Assembly: GCA_937899275.1 (NCBI GenBank)
Contig: CALBPE010000025.1
Span: 1-33,752 of the forward strand
Source: an uncultured Chlamydiae bacterium
GTDB lineage: Bacteria; Chlamydiota; Chlamydiia; Chlamydiales; SM23-39
DNA: 33,752 nt
Direction of reading: 5' to 3'
Shown: positions 1 through 8,368 of the stretch, one piece after another
How positions within the stretch are numbered: the first letter of the stretch is position 1
Layout of the letters: each line of letters begins with the position of its first letter
The notes under the pieces: generated by a model
Database searches by the model: none
Seen by the model: only the letters and a program-made list of their open reading frames with translations
Told to the model about the DNA's origin: nothing
Position numbers and translations under genes: made by a program

Positions 1-831
1 AACCATAGCGTGGCTTTTGCTGATCTTTGCTGAAATCTTATGCAGATAGTCTCTTCTTGTCCTTGCCATCTGTTCATGCAGGGAGCTGATTTTTCTTCTC
101 TGCTTTTTCCAGTTAGCAGAAAATTTACTTTTCTTTGCCAAGCGGCGTTGATAGCGCTTTAATTTGGCTTGTAGCTTTCCAAAGCAGTTTAACGGCTGAA
201 ATACTTCTCCATTCGAAAGAGTCGCAAACCTCTTGATGCCCATATCGATTCCTACAATGGACCTGGAGGAATCCGGGGAGGAATGCAGGGAGGAATGCGG
301 GGAAATTTCTTGTTCATACTCTGTCTGGATGGAGATGTACCAATATTTCCCTTTCCGAGAAAGGGTGATGTTTTTTGGAGTGCCCTTGATCGAGCGGCTT
401 TTCCTGTAGCTTACCCATCCAATCTTGGGAAGGAAAACTCTCCTATTTGCCTCGTCAAGCTTGCATCCCTGTGGATACCGAAGGGTGTCGCACATTGCCT
501 TTCGTTTGTATTTTGGAATACGCTTCAATGGCTGCTTTTTATCGAAGGCGTCTTTAAACGCTCTATCAAGGTCGCGTAGCTTTTGCTGTAAAGCTTGTGA
601 CGGAGACTCTTTTAAGAATCCATACTCCTGTGATTTCTTCCATAGAGAAAGCCAAAAGCACATCTCCGCATACCAGATGAGGTTTTGCTTGTTTTCCAGG
701 CGAGCGATGTTCAGGGCAAGCATTTTGTTCCATAGGAAACGACTAGCCCCAACATAGTTTGCTAAATGAGCTTCTATGCCCGCGCTCGGTTTTAACCTAA
801 ACAAAAAACCCCTGCGAAATAGTTTTTTCAT
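1..831 (-). CDS. tnpB: TnpB-like RNA-guided nuclease of an IS200/IS605-type element (C-terminus beyond left edge)
   Basis: An uninterrupted minus-strand frame starts at ATG 831 and runs off the left edge; 277 residues are visible. The N-terminus (MKKLFRRGFLFRLKPS, then ASRFLWNKML) is the helix-turn-helix/wedge region typical of OrfB/TnpB. The basic block PKYKRKAMCDTLRYPQG follows, then the RuvC-I motif SIVGIDMGIKRFATLSNG with its catalytic Asp at about residue 199. A basic helix (about 217-265) ends the visible part. RuvC-II, RuvC-III and the zinc finger lie outside the window. Known TnpB proteins are RNA-guided DNA nucleases whose guide RNA comes from the 3' end of the element, also outside. 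Just before RuvC-I sits an odd Ser/His-rich stretch (HSSLHSSPDSSRS) encoded by 12-bp-like repeats at about 262-300. The gene diverges from the tnpA remnant at 853-1059. Family is sure; activity is unknown. Confidence 0.9.
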   Translation of the reverse strand, partial: MKKLFRRGFLFRLKPSAGIEAHLANYVGASRFLWNKMLALNIARLENKQNLIWYAEMCFWLSLWKKSQEYGFLKESPSQALQQKLRDLDRAFKDAFDKKQPLKRIPKYKRKAMCDTLRYPQGCKLDEANRRVFLPKIGWVSYRKSRSIKGTPKNITLSRKGKYWYISIQTEYEQEISPHSSLHSSPDSSRSIVGIDMGIKRFATLSNGEVFQPLNCFGKLQAKLKRYQRRLAKKSKFSANWKKQRRKISSLHEQMARTRRDYLHKISAKISKSHAMV

Positions 832-852
832 GAGTACGATTATAGGAAGTTT

Positions 853-1059
853 TTGACCTGCCTATCAAGTTGTATTTTTCATGGAAATGAGAAGAGGAAG
901 GCGCAGTCGAGTTTTTACTTTATGCACACTTGGTCTTTGTTACAAAATGTGGAGTCCTCTGGAGCCCCCTGGAGTCCCGGCTATTTTGCAGGTTCTGTAA
1001 GCGGAGCTTCTATTTCTGTGGTTCGCCAATATATTGAACAACAGGAGGAAATTGGGTGA
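853..1059 (+). pseudogene. tnpA: C-terminal remnant of an IS200-type Y1 (HUH) transposase TnpA
   Basis: The last 35 or so codons (about 955-1059) read APWSPGYFAGSVSGAS then ISVVRQYIEQQEEIG, the conserved C-terminal part of IS200/IS605 TnpA, including the tyrosine of the RQYIEQQ helix that serves as the catalytic nucleophile in this family. The HUH motif and the rest of the N-terminal half are absent; the preceding 30 codons are not recognisable. The fragment diverges from tnpB, the usual arrangement in IS605-type elements. It cannot encode a working transposase, so the neighbouring tnpB would need TnpA from elsewhere to move. Confidence 0.72.
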
Positions 1060-1145
1060 GCTCTACATCCTACGCCTGAAGGAAGAGGCTTTGCGCTCTA
1101 CTTTTGGTAAAAACAGAATTTGCGTATCTATCCATTCTGACCCTA

Positions 1146-1176
1146 ACTCGGGCCTTGACTCAGGCCTTGACTCGAT
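1146..1176. repeat. Short 12-bp tandem repeat
   Basis: ACTCGGGCCTTG is followed directly by ACTCAGGCCTTG and then ACTCGATG, i.e. two and a half units of a 12-bp repeat in the non-coding stretch between the tnpA remnant and the end of the next gene. The surrounding 1060-1309 holds no other feature that I recognise. Confidence 0.6.
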
Positions 1177-1309
1177 GTTGTCCGATTGAAAAAATACTGA
1201 AGGTAAAATGAGTAGATACATTAAAACATGCAGAATCTTTACTCCTATGTTAAAGAGCGTACAATTCTGAAGGCAAGAAATACTTTGATCGTTGCAGCAG
1301 TGGATTGTT

Positions 1310-2461
1310 TTACAAGATTTCTTTTTCAGCCCAAGGAAGTTTTAAATGCATGGCTCCAGATTGACGAAGGATATCGATATGATACATTCCAGAAGATTTT
1401 TTTGATAGCTTCGGGCGAAATGTGATCGGGGGAAAAGCGCCCGCAGCATCGGCTTGTAATTTTTTGCACTCAATTTGCCCTTCAAATTCGTAAATGAAGC
1501 TGATTGTTTCGTAGGGCTGCAACCCTTCTACTTTTACATAAAACACCGAATACATAGAGTTGGCTGGTTGGATGCGCGCAGTGGCTCCATCTTTAGCAGT
1601 GGTTGCATCGATGATATCTGCAGTAGGGCTAGAGAGGCTATAAAGCGCTTTATCTCCCCAAGGATACTCTACGCGTAGAGGAGAGCCTTTACGCAGTATA
1701 TCGATCCGGCAGATGCCACCTGATTTACCTACAACTGCTGGCAGACAGGAAATAGGGCCTATGTTACCTTCTGCGTCTGCTTTAATTGGAGTGCTGAGCG
1801 ATTCATGGCAAGATGTAGAAACCCAGCTCATCTGCTCATATGGCTGAAATCCCTTTCCCATAACTCTATAAATAGAATGCTCCAAACTTAAGGCAAACAC
1901 CTGGATTTTTGCGCCATCTTTTGTGCGGCAATCTGCCACTACTATACCTTCTTTTTCATAGACCGCTTCTTTACTTGCTGAAGTGGTTTTTTTAAGAGCT
2001 TCCCGGTACGTTTCTTGGTATGCAGGCTGATCTAAACTATTGCGGCGGTAATATTTGATTTTGCCGTTTTCATATTTGATGCACCCAATTTTTTTGGGAG
2101 ATACTTTGCGCTTATCTTCCCGATAGATAAAAATTTTTACTCCTATCACATCTTTTGGCAGACTGGTTTTATGAACAGAATTTCGGAAAGCTTCTATGGC
2201 GTTTACAGCGAGCTGCCTTGCTTTTTTAAGGTTGATTTCATGATAGTACTGTAGACCAATCGAACACTTAGGCATATCCTGCATTTTACGGCTACTGCCG
2301 CTCAAAAGATGGAGATCTTGATAGTCTTTTTGCAAAGAGATAAAAGCGCGCTTACGTATCGAATGTAGATCAGAAAAAGCGGGGCCTGCTCCTAATGAAC
2401 CTACAGATAAGAAAAAATACAAAGAGAATACACCCACAAAAATCATAGAAAAACGCTTCAT
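1310..2461 (-). CDS. Exported protein of unknown function with a duplicated C-terminal domain
   Basis: A 383-residue protein when started at ATG 2461, chosen because TGAGG lies six bases upstream and the frame then opens with a clear signal peptide (MKRFSMIFVGVFSLYFFLS...GAGPAFS). A TTG at 2497 would add 12 residues ahead of the signal and is unlikely. The mature part has a basic Tyr/Lys-rich region, then two copies of a domain of roughly 100 residues. Each begins GFQPYE or GLQPYE, has a segment ending in a C-RIDILRKGSP / MYHIDILRQSGA motif, and closes with a hydrophobic/PWG or PWA stretch (VEYPWGDK, LKLPWAEK). I do not recognise the family. The signal peptide implies a periplasmic, outer-membrane or secreted location. 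The gene precedes no obvious partner: the next gene upstream is the kinase-like membrane protein. Confidence 0.8.
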   Translation of the reverse strand: MKRFSMIFVGVFSLYFFLSVGSLGAGPAFSDLHSIRKRAFISLQKDYQDLHLLSGSSRKMQDMPKCSIGLQYYHEINLKKARQLAVNAIEAFRNSVHKTSLPKDVIGVKIFIYREDKRKVSPKKIGCIKYENGKIKYYRRNSLDQPAYQETYREALKKTTSASKEAVYEKEGIVVADCRTKDGAKIQVFALSLEHSIYRVMGKGFQPYEQMSWVSTSCHESLSTPIKADAEGNIGPISCLPAVVGKSGGICRIDILRKGSPLRVEYPWGDKALYSLSSPTADIIDATTAKDGATARIQPANSMYSVFYVKVEGLQPYETISFIYEFEGQIECKKLQADAAGAFPPITFRPKLSKKSSGMYHIDILRQSGAMHLKLPWAEKEIL

Positions 2462-2564
2462 GAAATACCTCAATATGTTTTTGTGTAGTTTTAACAATGC
2501 AAGGTTATTGAAGCTATAAAAATATCGAAATAGCAGACGATTTTTTCTAATAAATTTTAGTATA

Positions 2565-3848
2565 CTAAGGGGGCCCTGGAAGAGCTTTTATTGGTATATC
2601 TTTTAAGTACCACATGAAATTCTGAAAGATCTTGTTCATCTGAACACGAAATTTTTGCACTAACTCGCTTTGTTTTTCTATCGATTCAGTTCGGTTGATT
2701 TTTCTTTCATAGGATTCGCGTAGTTTCTTATCCTCTGCAAGAGCTCTATGAATACAGTAAATATAAATCAGAGATATCACAGCATAAATAAGCGCAAGTA
2801 AACCGCAAGATACAATAGTCAATACTACCTTCCATGTAGATACTTTTAGGGTAACAGCCCGCTTTTGCCAGCTCTTTACCTCATCTTTAAAAGGTTGGAG
2901 AGCAGGCAGTCGGATTTTTTTCAAATGCGCCTGTAAATTACCCAGTCCAATGCGCCCCGCCGCTTCCATGCTGATACCTCTAGAAGGAAAAAGCCAGTTC
3001 CAAATACCGGGGCGTTTTATAGCTTCAAGACCTACAGGCTCTAAATCAACAATGGCAATGCGGGACTTTTTTTCGCTTGTTACGCATATATTGCCAAACC
3101 GAGCATCGACAATGCCGATGATCATAATCAATCGACAGATCTTTTGGGCAAAGAGCTGCTGCTCTTTCCGGGGCATACCTGCAATCTTCTCTACGGTTTC
3201 TGTCGAATTTAATATATTCAAACGCTCGCAAACAGCAACATACTTTTTTTTAGGGTCTGTTTCTTGATCACTACCTGGCAGAGTAACCAGCTTGATTGTT
3301 GGGATCACCACTTCCTGTTCCAGACCTAACTGCTGTACAGCTTTTTTAGCCCGTTCAGCTACAAAAGGCCGTAAAAGTCCTGCTTCTGGTGTGAACTGCG
3401 TACGCTCTTGAAAAACAGGGCCTATCATAGGTCGAAATTGCCACTCTTCATTTTCCGGTATTCTCCTACCGCAAGACTTGAGGAAATACCCCGGTAAATT
3501 CGGATGTGAAAGAACGCTGTAATGCTTAGATACTTGCTTCTGTTTTTGATCATACACTTCTTTTACTGACTCCAATCGAAAACCACAGTTCTCCAAAAAA
3601 GCATTACGGAGTAAGACTACGTTTAGTTCGTAGCTAAGCGAAGAGCCCAAGATACGTTTTACCGCGGGATTGTCGGTGATTTTTTGTACTTTTTTTGCTA
3701 AAGGATCTGTGCTTTTTAGTAGATGCGGTTTTAACCCATGAAGATCATCCGGATCTAAAGAAACAGGAGGAAGATAAGTGGAGTTCCAATAACAACTGAG
3801 GAAAGCCTCTTCAAACGTAGGTAGTAGGTCAAAATCGGTAGGAACCAT
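2565..3848 (-). CDS. Kinase-like protein with a C-terminal membrane segment, function unknown
   Basis: The frame gives 427 residues with no signal peptide. In the middle, KKYVAVCERLNIL is followed by GIVDARFGNICVTSEKKSR and IAIVDLEPVG. The spacing D...N...(hydrophobic)D resembles the catalytic and metal-binding loops of protein-kinase-like or lipid-kinase folds, but no glycine loop is obvious, so this is inference only. Near residues 345-370 a hydrophobic stretch (VVLTIVSCGLLALIYAVISLIYIY) would form one or two membrane helices, followed by a charged tail rich in Arg, Lys and Glu that could form a coiled coil. The layout (large N-terminal domain, late membrane anchor) is seen in secreted effectors of intracellular bacteria, but no secretion signal can be read here. 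Start ATG 3848 has only a weak ribosome-binding site. Confidence 0.72.
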   Translation of the reverse strand: MVPTDFDLLPTFEEAFLSCYWNSTYLPPVSLDPDDLHGLKPHLLKSTDPLAKKVQKITDNPAVKRILGSSLSYELNVVLLRNAFLENCGFRLESVKEVYDQKQKQVSKHYSVLSHPNLPGYFLKSCGRRIPENEEWQFRPMIGPVFQERTQFTPEAGLLRPFVAERAKKAVQQLGLEQEVVIPTIKLVTLPGSDQETDPKKKYVAVCERLNILNSTETVEKIAGMPRKEQQLFAQKICRLIMIIGIVDARFGNICVTSEKKSRIAIVDLEPVGLEAIKRPGIWNWLFPSRGISMEAAGRIGLGNLQAHLKKIRLPALQPFKDEVKSWQKRAVTLKVSTWKVVLTIVSCGLLALIYAVISLIYIYCIHRALAEDKKLRESYERKINRTESIEKQSELVQKFRVQMNKIFQNFMWYLKDIPIKALPGPP

Positions 3849-3936
3849 AATCTAATCGGAAAAAACTCACACAAGTTACTGTGTAGGAAAATACTTTACA
3901 ATATTTTAATAAAATTTTTTAGGAGAAAAGGCCTTT

Positions 3937-5064
3937 TTATCTGAAATCAGGAGTAAATTTGCCATTTTCTAAAATGCTTTGTCCATCTGCTTTAATCTTA
4001 CCATCTTCTCGAAGATCAAAAGTAATATCCCAGTGGTGAGAAGAGGCGTTGGTGTTACCGGTTTCGGGATAACCTCTACCCAAAGCTAAATGAAATGTCC
4101 CGCCAAATTTTTCATCAAAAAGGATATTTTTAGTAATACGGTTCATTTGCATATTCGTGCCGATGGCGATTTCACCGACAAATTTCGCTCCTGGATCTTG
4201 AGATAAGATATCGCGTAAAAAGTCTTGCCCTTTTGAAGCATTTGCTTGCACAACTGCACCTTTTTCAAATACCAGCTCTATGTCTCGCACTTCTACGTGT
4301 CTGTAAATCACAGGAAAAGAGTATCTAGCGGTGCCGTTTACTCCTCCATTTTTTGCTTGAAGATTCGGTCCTGTATACACTTCTCCATCGGGGAAATTGC
4401 ATTTACCGCAGCAATTAATCCAACGCATTCCCTCTACATCGACCCATAAGTCTGTACCCATAGCATTGGTAAAATGCAGCTGCTTTTTTTTCGATAAATA
4501 GTCAGTCCACTTTTGCTGTTTTTTTTCAATTTCCCGCCATTTTTCCATCGGATGACAAGCGTCTAAATAACAAAGAGAATAGATAAAGTCGCGGTATTCT
4601 TGCGTACCCATATCAGCTTCTTGTGCAGCTGCAGCTGTAGGAAAATGCGTATAAACCCAGCGCAGTTTTTTTTCCTTTGCTCGCTGCATGATCGTTTCCA
4701 TCAAAGGCTCTTTTGCTTTTGATGCAAGCGCAAGCTTGCTTAAAGGTGCGTTCACAAGAAGTTTGGTATTGCTGTCTGCTCCAATCCTGATGTAGATATC
4801 TGCGTTTTGCACGGCATGCAATAAACCCATAGGAGGATTTTTTACTACGCTTTCTGGAGCATGGCGCATCTGGATTTCTGCAAAGTACGCAGGGGTAATA
4901 TATAGATCGACAGATACCCCTTTTTTCATGAGCTTTTCGTAACACGCCTCAATTAATTCCATCGCCTCGATATCGCCGTGGAGAATCGCTGTTTGTCCTG
5001 GCATTGCCTCTACAGAAAAATCAATAAGGACCTCAGCCCATTTGTGTAATGCGGAGTATATCAT
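3937..5064 (-). CDS. M29-family metallo-aminopeptidase
   Basis: A full-length 375-residue member of the M29 (AmpS/PepS/T) thermophilic aminopeptidase family, cytoplasmic, releasing N-terminal residues from short peptides with two divalent metals. The expected ligands are present: Glu228 in FPDGEVYTGP, Glu298 in KFVGEIAIGTN, His325 in GGTFHLALG, and the His/Asp group around 343-346 in NASSHHWDITFD. Length is slightly shorter than the usual 400-410 residues, the lack being at the N-terminus. The start lies only 6 bp after the ABC ATPase gene, so it is probably the last gene of the efflux operon. The link could be accidental or could mean that the exporter handles peptides. Confidence 0.9.
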   Translation of the reverse strand: MIYSALHKWAEVLIDFSVEAMPGQTAILHGDIEAMELIEACYEKLMKKGVSVDLYITPAYFAEIQMRHAPESVVKNPPMGLLHAVQNADIYIRIGADSNTKLLVNAPLSKLALASKAKEPLMETIMQRAKEKKLRWVYTHFPTAAAAQEADMGTQEYRDFIYSLCYLDACHPMEKWREIEKKQQKWTDYLSKKKQLHFTNAMGTDLWVDVEGMRWINCCGKCNFPDGEVYTGPNLQAKNGGVNGTARYSFPVIYRHVEVRDIELVFEKGAVVQANASKGQDFLRDILSQDPGAKFVGEIAIGTNMQMNRITKNILFDEKFGGTFHLALGRGYPETGNTNASSHHWDITFDLREDGKIKADGQSILENGKFTPDFR

Positions 5065-5070
5065 GATCTT

Positions 5071-5772
5071 TTAGGTCTGTTGTTGGTTTCTTTTTTCATT
5101 TTTTACAACGCCATCATTGATTTCAATGATCCGATCAGCAAAATCAAAAATTCTAGGATCGTGGGTTACAATCACCTGCGTACAGCGGTCTTTTTCCTGA
5201 ATTTTTTTCAGAAGCTGCATCACGTTTTCTCCATTTTCATGATCTAAAAAGCTCGTCGGCTCATCGCATAAAATGATTTTGGGCCGGTGCACACATCCCC
5301 TTGCAATCGATACCCTTTGCATCTGTCCTCCAGAAAATCTAGTGGGGTATTCTTCAGCTCGATCGCCTAGCCCAAGGCTTTGTAGCATCTCGATCGAACG
5401 ACTTTTTGCCTCTTGTTTAGAAGCGCCATGAATCAATAAAGGAATGCTCACATTTTCCCAAGCAGTTAAAGAGGGAATCAGATTAAATGACTGGAATACA
5501 AAACCGATGTTCTTTCCGCGAAAAACCGTTTTTTCCTCTTGGCTCATTGCATGTACTGGATTGCCTAGAACGAGGCACTCTCCTTCTGTTTGCGATAAAA
5601 TCCCCGCCATAATCGAAAGAAGCGTTGTTTTTCCAGCACCAGAAGGCCCTACAAGCATTAACAGTTCATTTTCTTGTACAGATACATTGACTTCTTTCAA
5701 TGCTTCAAAAGTGACTCCAGGAGACTTATAGATCTTTTTTACCTGTTTACAGACGATGGTTTCTTGGCTCAT
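5071..5772 (-). CDS. ABC transporter ATPase, DevA/LolD-like, of a tripartite efflux system
   Basis: A 233-residue nucleotide-binding subunit with all motifs intact: Walker A GPSGAGKTT near residue 42, Q-loop in FVFQSFNLIP, signature FSGGQMQRVSIARG, Walker B IILCDEPTSFLD and H-loop VTHD. Its ATG overlaps the stop of the DevC-like permease gene by 4 bp (ATGA), which implies translational coupling. In DevBCA-type systems the ATPase powers export across both membranes together with a permease, a HlyD-like adaptor and TolC. All four parts are encoded in this operon. Because the permease gene is interrupted, the ATPase may be orphaned unless readthrough occurs. Confidence 0.92.
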   Translation of the reverse strand: MSQETIVCKQVKKIYKSPGVTFEALKEVNVSVQENELLMLVGPSGAGKTTLLSIMAGILSQTEGECLVLGNPVHAMSQEEKTVFRGKNIGFVFQSFNLIPSLTAWENVSIPLLIHGASKQEAKSRSIEMLQSLGLGDRAEEYPTRFSGGQMQRVSIARGCVHRPKIILCDEPTSFLDHENGENVMQLLKKIQEKDRCTQVIVTHDPRIFDFADRIIEINDGVVKNEKRNQQQT

Positions 5773-6920
5773 TTAAATACAGCTCCAGGATCCACTTTGG
5801 TGATTTTTCTTAAGCTCACAATCGAAGAAATAGCGCAGATAAAAAACATGGAAAAACCGCTAAGATAAAGCAGCTGCCAAGGTAGTAAAAAAGAAAGATT
5901 GGAGCCGCGAAAAAAATAGCCGAAAAGCGCAGCTCCTCCCACGCCTATTCCCCAACCAATCCATCCTACCCAAACGATTTGCAAAAGAGTCATCCGCAAA
6001 AGGAGCTTATTGCTAGCTCCCATCGCTTTAAATACAGCTAAATACCTGACATTATCCAAGATAAAGTTGTGAAAGGTTTGCCCAGAAATGGCAATAGCGA
6101 TGATTAAACCGAGAAGGACAGCTACACCAAAATTTAACGGTATGCCTGTATTTTCTAGATAATAGTTGATCGTAAGATCCTCGAACTCTCGAGAAGTATA
6201 CGCGATAAGCCCTGTGTTTTTGGTAATCCGCTGGCACAAATTTTATGGAGATAATCCTTTTTCTGATTAAACCAAAACAAATGAAAGGAGCTTTGAGTCA
6301 GGGGGGGCAAAAAAAAGCGCTCTTGTATACGTTGTGTAGATGATCGGCTGCGACCGAAAGTTACGCGTATTTTTACAAATAGCTTGTACAACAGCGCGAT
6401 GATCGTTTAGCTCGATGGTATCACCTATTTTTAAAGGGATTTTTCTCCCATCAGGCATTTCCACAGCCAGTCTATCGCTGGCTCCTACTGCATTTACGAT
6501 GATTCCATCTGTTTTTTTAATATCTTCGATAGAGCCTTGAATAAATTGAGGAGGTCCTCCAATTAACGTACTATCATCGATACCAATCACATTGCAAATT
6601 GCAAAAGCGCCTGTACTTAATTTTGCTTTAATTTTTCCTTTGTATAAAGGCACAGCCCAGCGTACACCTGCTATGCTTTTTACCCGAAAAAGATCGGTAT
6701 CTTTTAAAGGCTGAATCTCATCTACATAGCGTACCTTGGGATCCATCACCCATATATCTGGCTGCGATGTATCGGTGATTAAGCCGTAGGTTCTACTCAT
6801 CAGCCCAAGAAAAATACCTGCTTGTTGTGTGATGATAAATGATCCAAAGCTAAGAGCCCAGATGATGCCATAATACTTTAGCTTTTCTCCAATCAACATT
6901 TTGATCGCATATCTTAACAA
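5769..6920 (-). pseudogene. DevC-like ABC transporter permease, interrupted by two in-frame TAA codons
   Basis: The full frame (384 codons) matches the size of DevC/FtsX-type permeases. A TTG start at 6920 is preferred: GGAGG sits six bases upstream, inside the end of the outer-membrane gene. The N-terminal half has the first membrane helix and the large periplasmic domain with IGDTIELNDHRAV. The C-terminal half has three membrane helices, including FKAMGASNKLLLRMTLLQ, the conserved cytoplasmic loop. In-frame TAA codons lie at 6267-6269 (codon 218, after SFVLV) and 6243-6245 (codon 226, after GLSP). Homology-like sequence (SEKGLSP, then NLCQRITKNTGLIAY) continues in the same frame, so there is no frameshift. 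Lys and Gln or Glu are the likely original residues. Without readthrough the protein would lose its last three membrane helices. Sequence error is an alternative. Confidence 0.85.
6243..6269 (-). other. Two in-frame TAA codons in the DevC-like gene, eight codons apart
   Basis: On the minus strand the frame reads GTT TAA TCA (6267-6269) and CCA TAA AAT (6243-6245). Both stops are exactly in frame with the upstream and downstream permease parts. An internal TTG at 6239 could restart the C-terminal part, but no good ribosome-binding site precedes it. Confidence 0.9.
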
Positions 6921-8368
6921 GACCAGCCTCCGCCAAGGGCTTTATAAAGAGCTACAAGCTCTTTTGCAGCAGCTCTTTTAGCAGAAACGCTGCGTCTTTT
7001 TTGTGTCAAAAGTCGGTTTTGCACTTCTGCGTAGGCAAAAAAGCTATGTATCCCTGTAAGATACGCATCTTTTTCTAAATGCATTTCTCTTTTTGCAGCG
7101 TTTAACGCCTCATCTCGAAACGAATTTGCTAAGGTGGCTTGTAGATAAGAAGCAAGTGCATTTTCTACATCTTCTATAGCTAAAAGAACCTGGTTTTCAT
7201 ACGTGTGTAAAGCAGCTTTTAGCTCAGCATTTCTCGCATCGATTTTCCCTAAAGTCTGGCCAAAACGAAACACAGGTAGCACCATCGACGGGCCAATTGT
7301 CCAAGACCTACTTCCCACATCAAACCATTTACTGAGCTTATTTGCATTCAAACCTGCATATGCTGTAAGCGAAAAAGAGGGAAAAAGCTCTGCAACAGAA
7401 GAGCCTACAAGGGCGGCTGCTTTAGCGAGCTCTTTTTCTGCTTTTCTTACATCAGGCCTTCTCTGAAGAAGAGAAGAAGGCATACCTACCTTCACAAGAA
7501 AAGGAGCCTTTGGTACAGATGCTATCTTTTGGATACGCGTAAAAAGGGAAGAGTTTTTATCAGGCATTTCCCCTAAAAGTAGCGCTAGTTTGTGTAACTG
7601 CTTCTTTTGGTTTTTTTCTACTTCCGTGCACATTTCTTGCACATCTACAAGAGCAATTTTTTCTTTTTCCAGCGCTCTTTCATTTTGTAGACCTGCATCT
7701 ACTGCAGACTGTATTAAGGTGAGTACTTCTTCTTGTAAAAGGATTTTTTCTCGTAAAACCGCTAAATCCTCCTGCAAAGCGCAAAGGTCGATATAAGTCA
7801 TTGCCACCTCACTGACAAGAGAGATCATTGTAGCTGCAAACTCTTCTTCTTGGCCTAAAATGGTGAAAGCGGCAGCTTCTCGTTCTTTTTTTAACCTACC
7901 AAAAAAATCCAGCTCCCAAAAAGCGTCAAACCCGAGCTGAAAAGAGCTTTGTGTGGAGGGTCCTAAAAAAGAAGCGGTAAATAGATTTTCACTAAATCTT
8001 GAGCGAATAGCGCTTGCAGTCACGTCAATACTCGGCCATAAGCGGCCGCTTACCTGCCGGTAGATAACCCTTGCTTTTTCAATGCGGTCTATGGCAATCA
8101 TCAGATCTTTATTCCCCTCAATTGCAAGGCAAATCAGCTCATCGAGCTGCGGATCATTAAATACATGCCACCAGTCTTTTATATCTATTTCTTCGGAGGA
8201 AAAGGCGTCTTCTGAAAATGCTTTTTTTAGCTGCATATCAGGAACATCCACCTTGGGCCCTACCGTGCAGCTAAAGGTAAATATTAGGATCATAAAGACC
8301 CATTTTTTCCTATAAAAGACTTTGCCCAAAAGCGCTTTACTCCCTTTTTTCCGCCTGAATATATACAT
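6914..8368 (-). CDS. TolC/NodT-type outer-membrane efflux lipoprotein
   Basis: An RND/ABC-type outer-membrane factor with two OEP repeats. The lipoprotein signal is VFMILIFTFSC, with the lipobox cysteine followed by TVGPKVDVPD. The first repeat contains DWWHVFNDPQLDELICLAIEGN, typical of NodT proteins. The second contains LLQRRPDVRKAEKELA and the long helix LEKDAYLTGIHSFFAY. The open frame extends to 8410, but 8368 (ATG, with GGGAGAG upstream) avoids most of the 74-bp overlap with the adaptor gene. A TTG at 8329 after AGGGAG is equally possible. The protein should form a trimeric channel in the outer membrane that works with the adaptor and ABC pump encoded on either side. It overlaps the permease gene by 7 bp. 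Confidence 0.9.
   Translation of the reverse strand: MYIFRRKKGSKALLGKVFYRKKWVFMILIFTFSCTVGPKVDVPDMQLKKAFSEDAFSSEEIDIKDWWHVFNDPQLDELICLAIEGNKDLMIAIDRIEKARVIYRQVSGRLWPSIDVTASAIRSRFSENLFTASFLGPSTQSSFQLGFDAFWELDFFGRLKKEREAAAFTILGQEEEFAATMISLVSEVAMTYIDLCALQEDLAVLREKILLQEEVLTLIQSAVDAGLQNERALEKEKIALVDVQEMCTEVEKNQKKQLHKLALLLGEMPDKNSSLFTRIQKIASVPKAPFLVKVGMPSSLLQRRPDVRKAEKELAKAAALVGSSVAELFPSFSLTAYAGLNANKLSKWFDVGSRSWTIGPSMVLPVFRFGQTLGKIDARNAELKAALHTYENQVLLAIEDVENALASYLQATLANSFRDEALNAAKREMHLEKDAYLTGIHSFFAYAEVQNRLLTQKRRSVSAKRAAAKELVALYKALGGGWSC

Noticed and set aside
283-757. Open frames on the plus strand at the left end
   Set aside because: They are the antisense of the continuous tnpB frame and have no homology-like motifs.
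1228-1425. A short plus-strand gene overlapping the end of the duplicated-domain protein
   Set aside because: The frame overlaps the conserved end of the minus-strand gene and carries no recognisable motif.
2461-2497. Upstream TTG start of the duplicated-domain protein
   Set aside because: The ATG at 2461 has a good ribosome-binding site and puts the signal peptide at the N-terminus.
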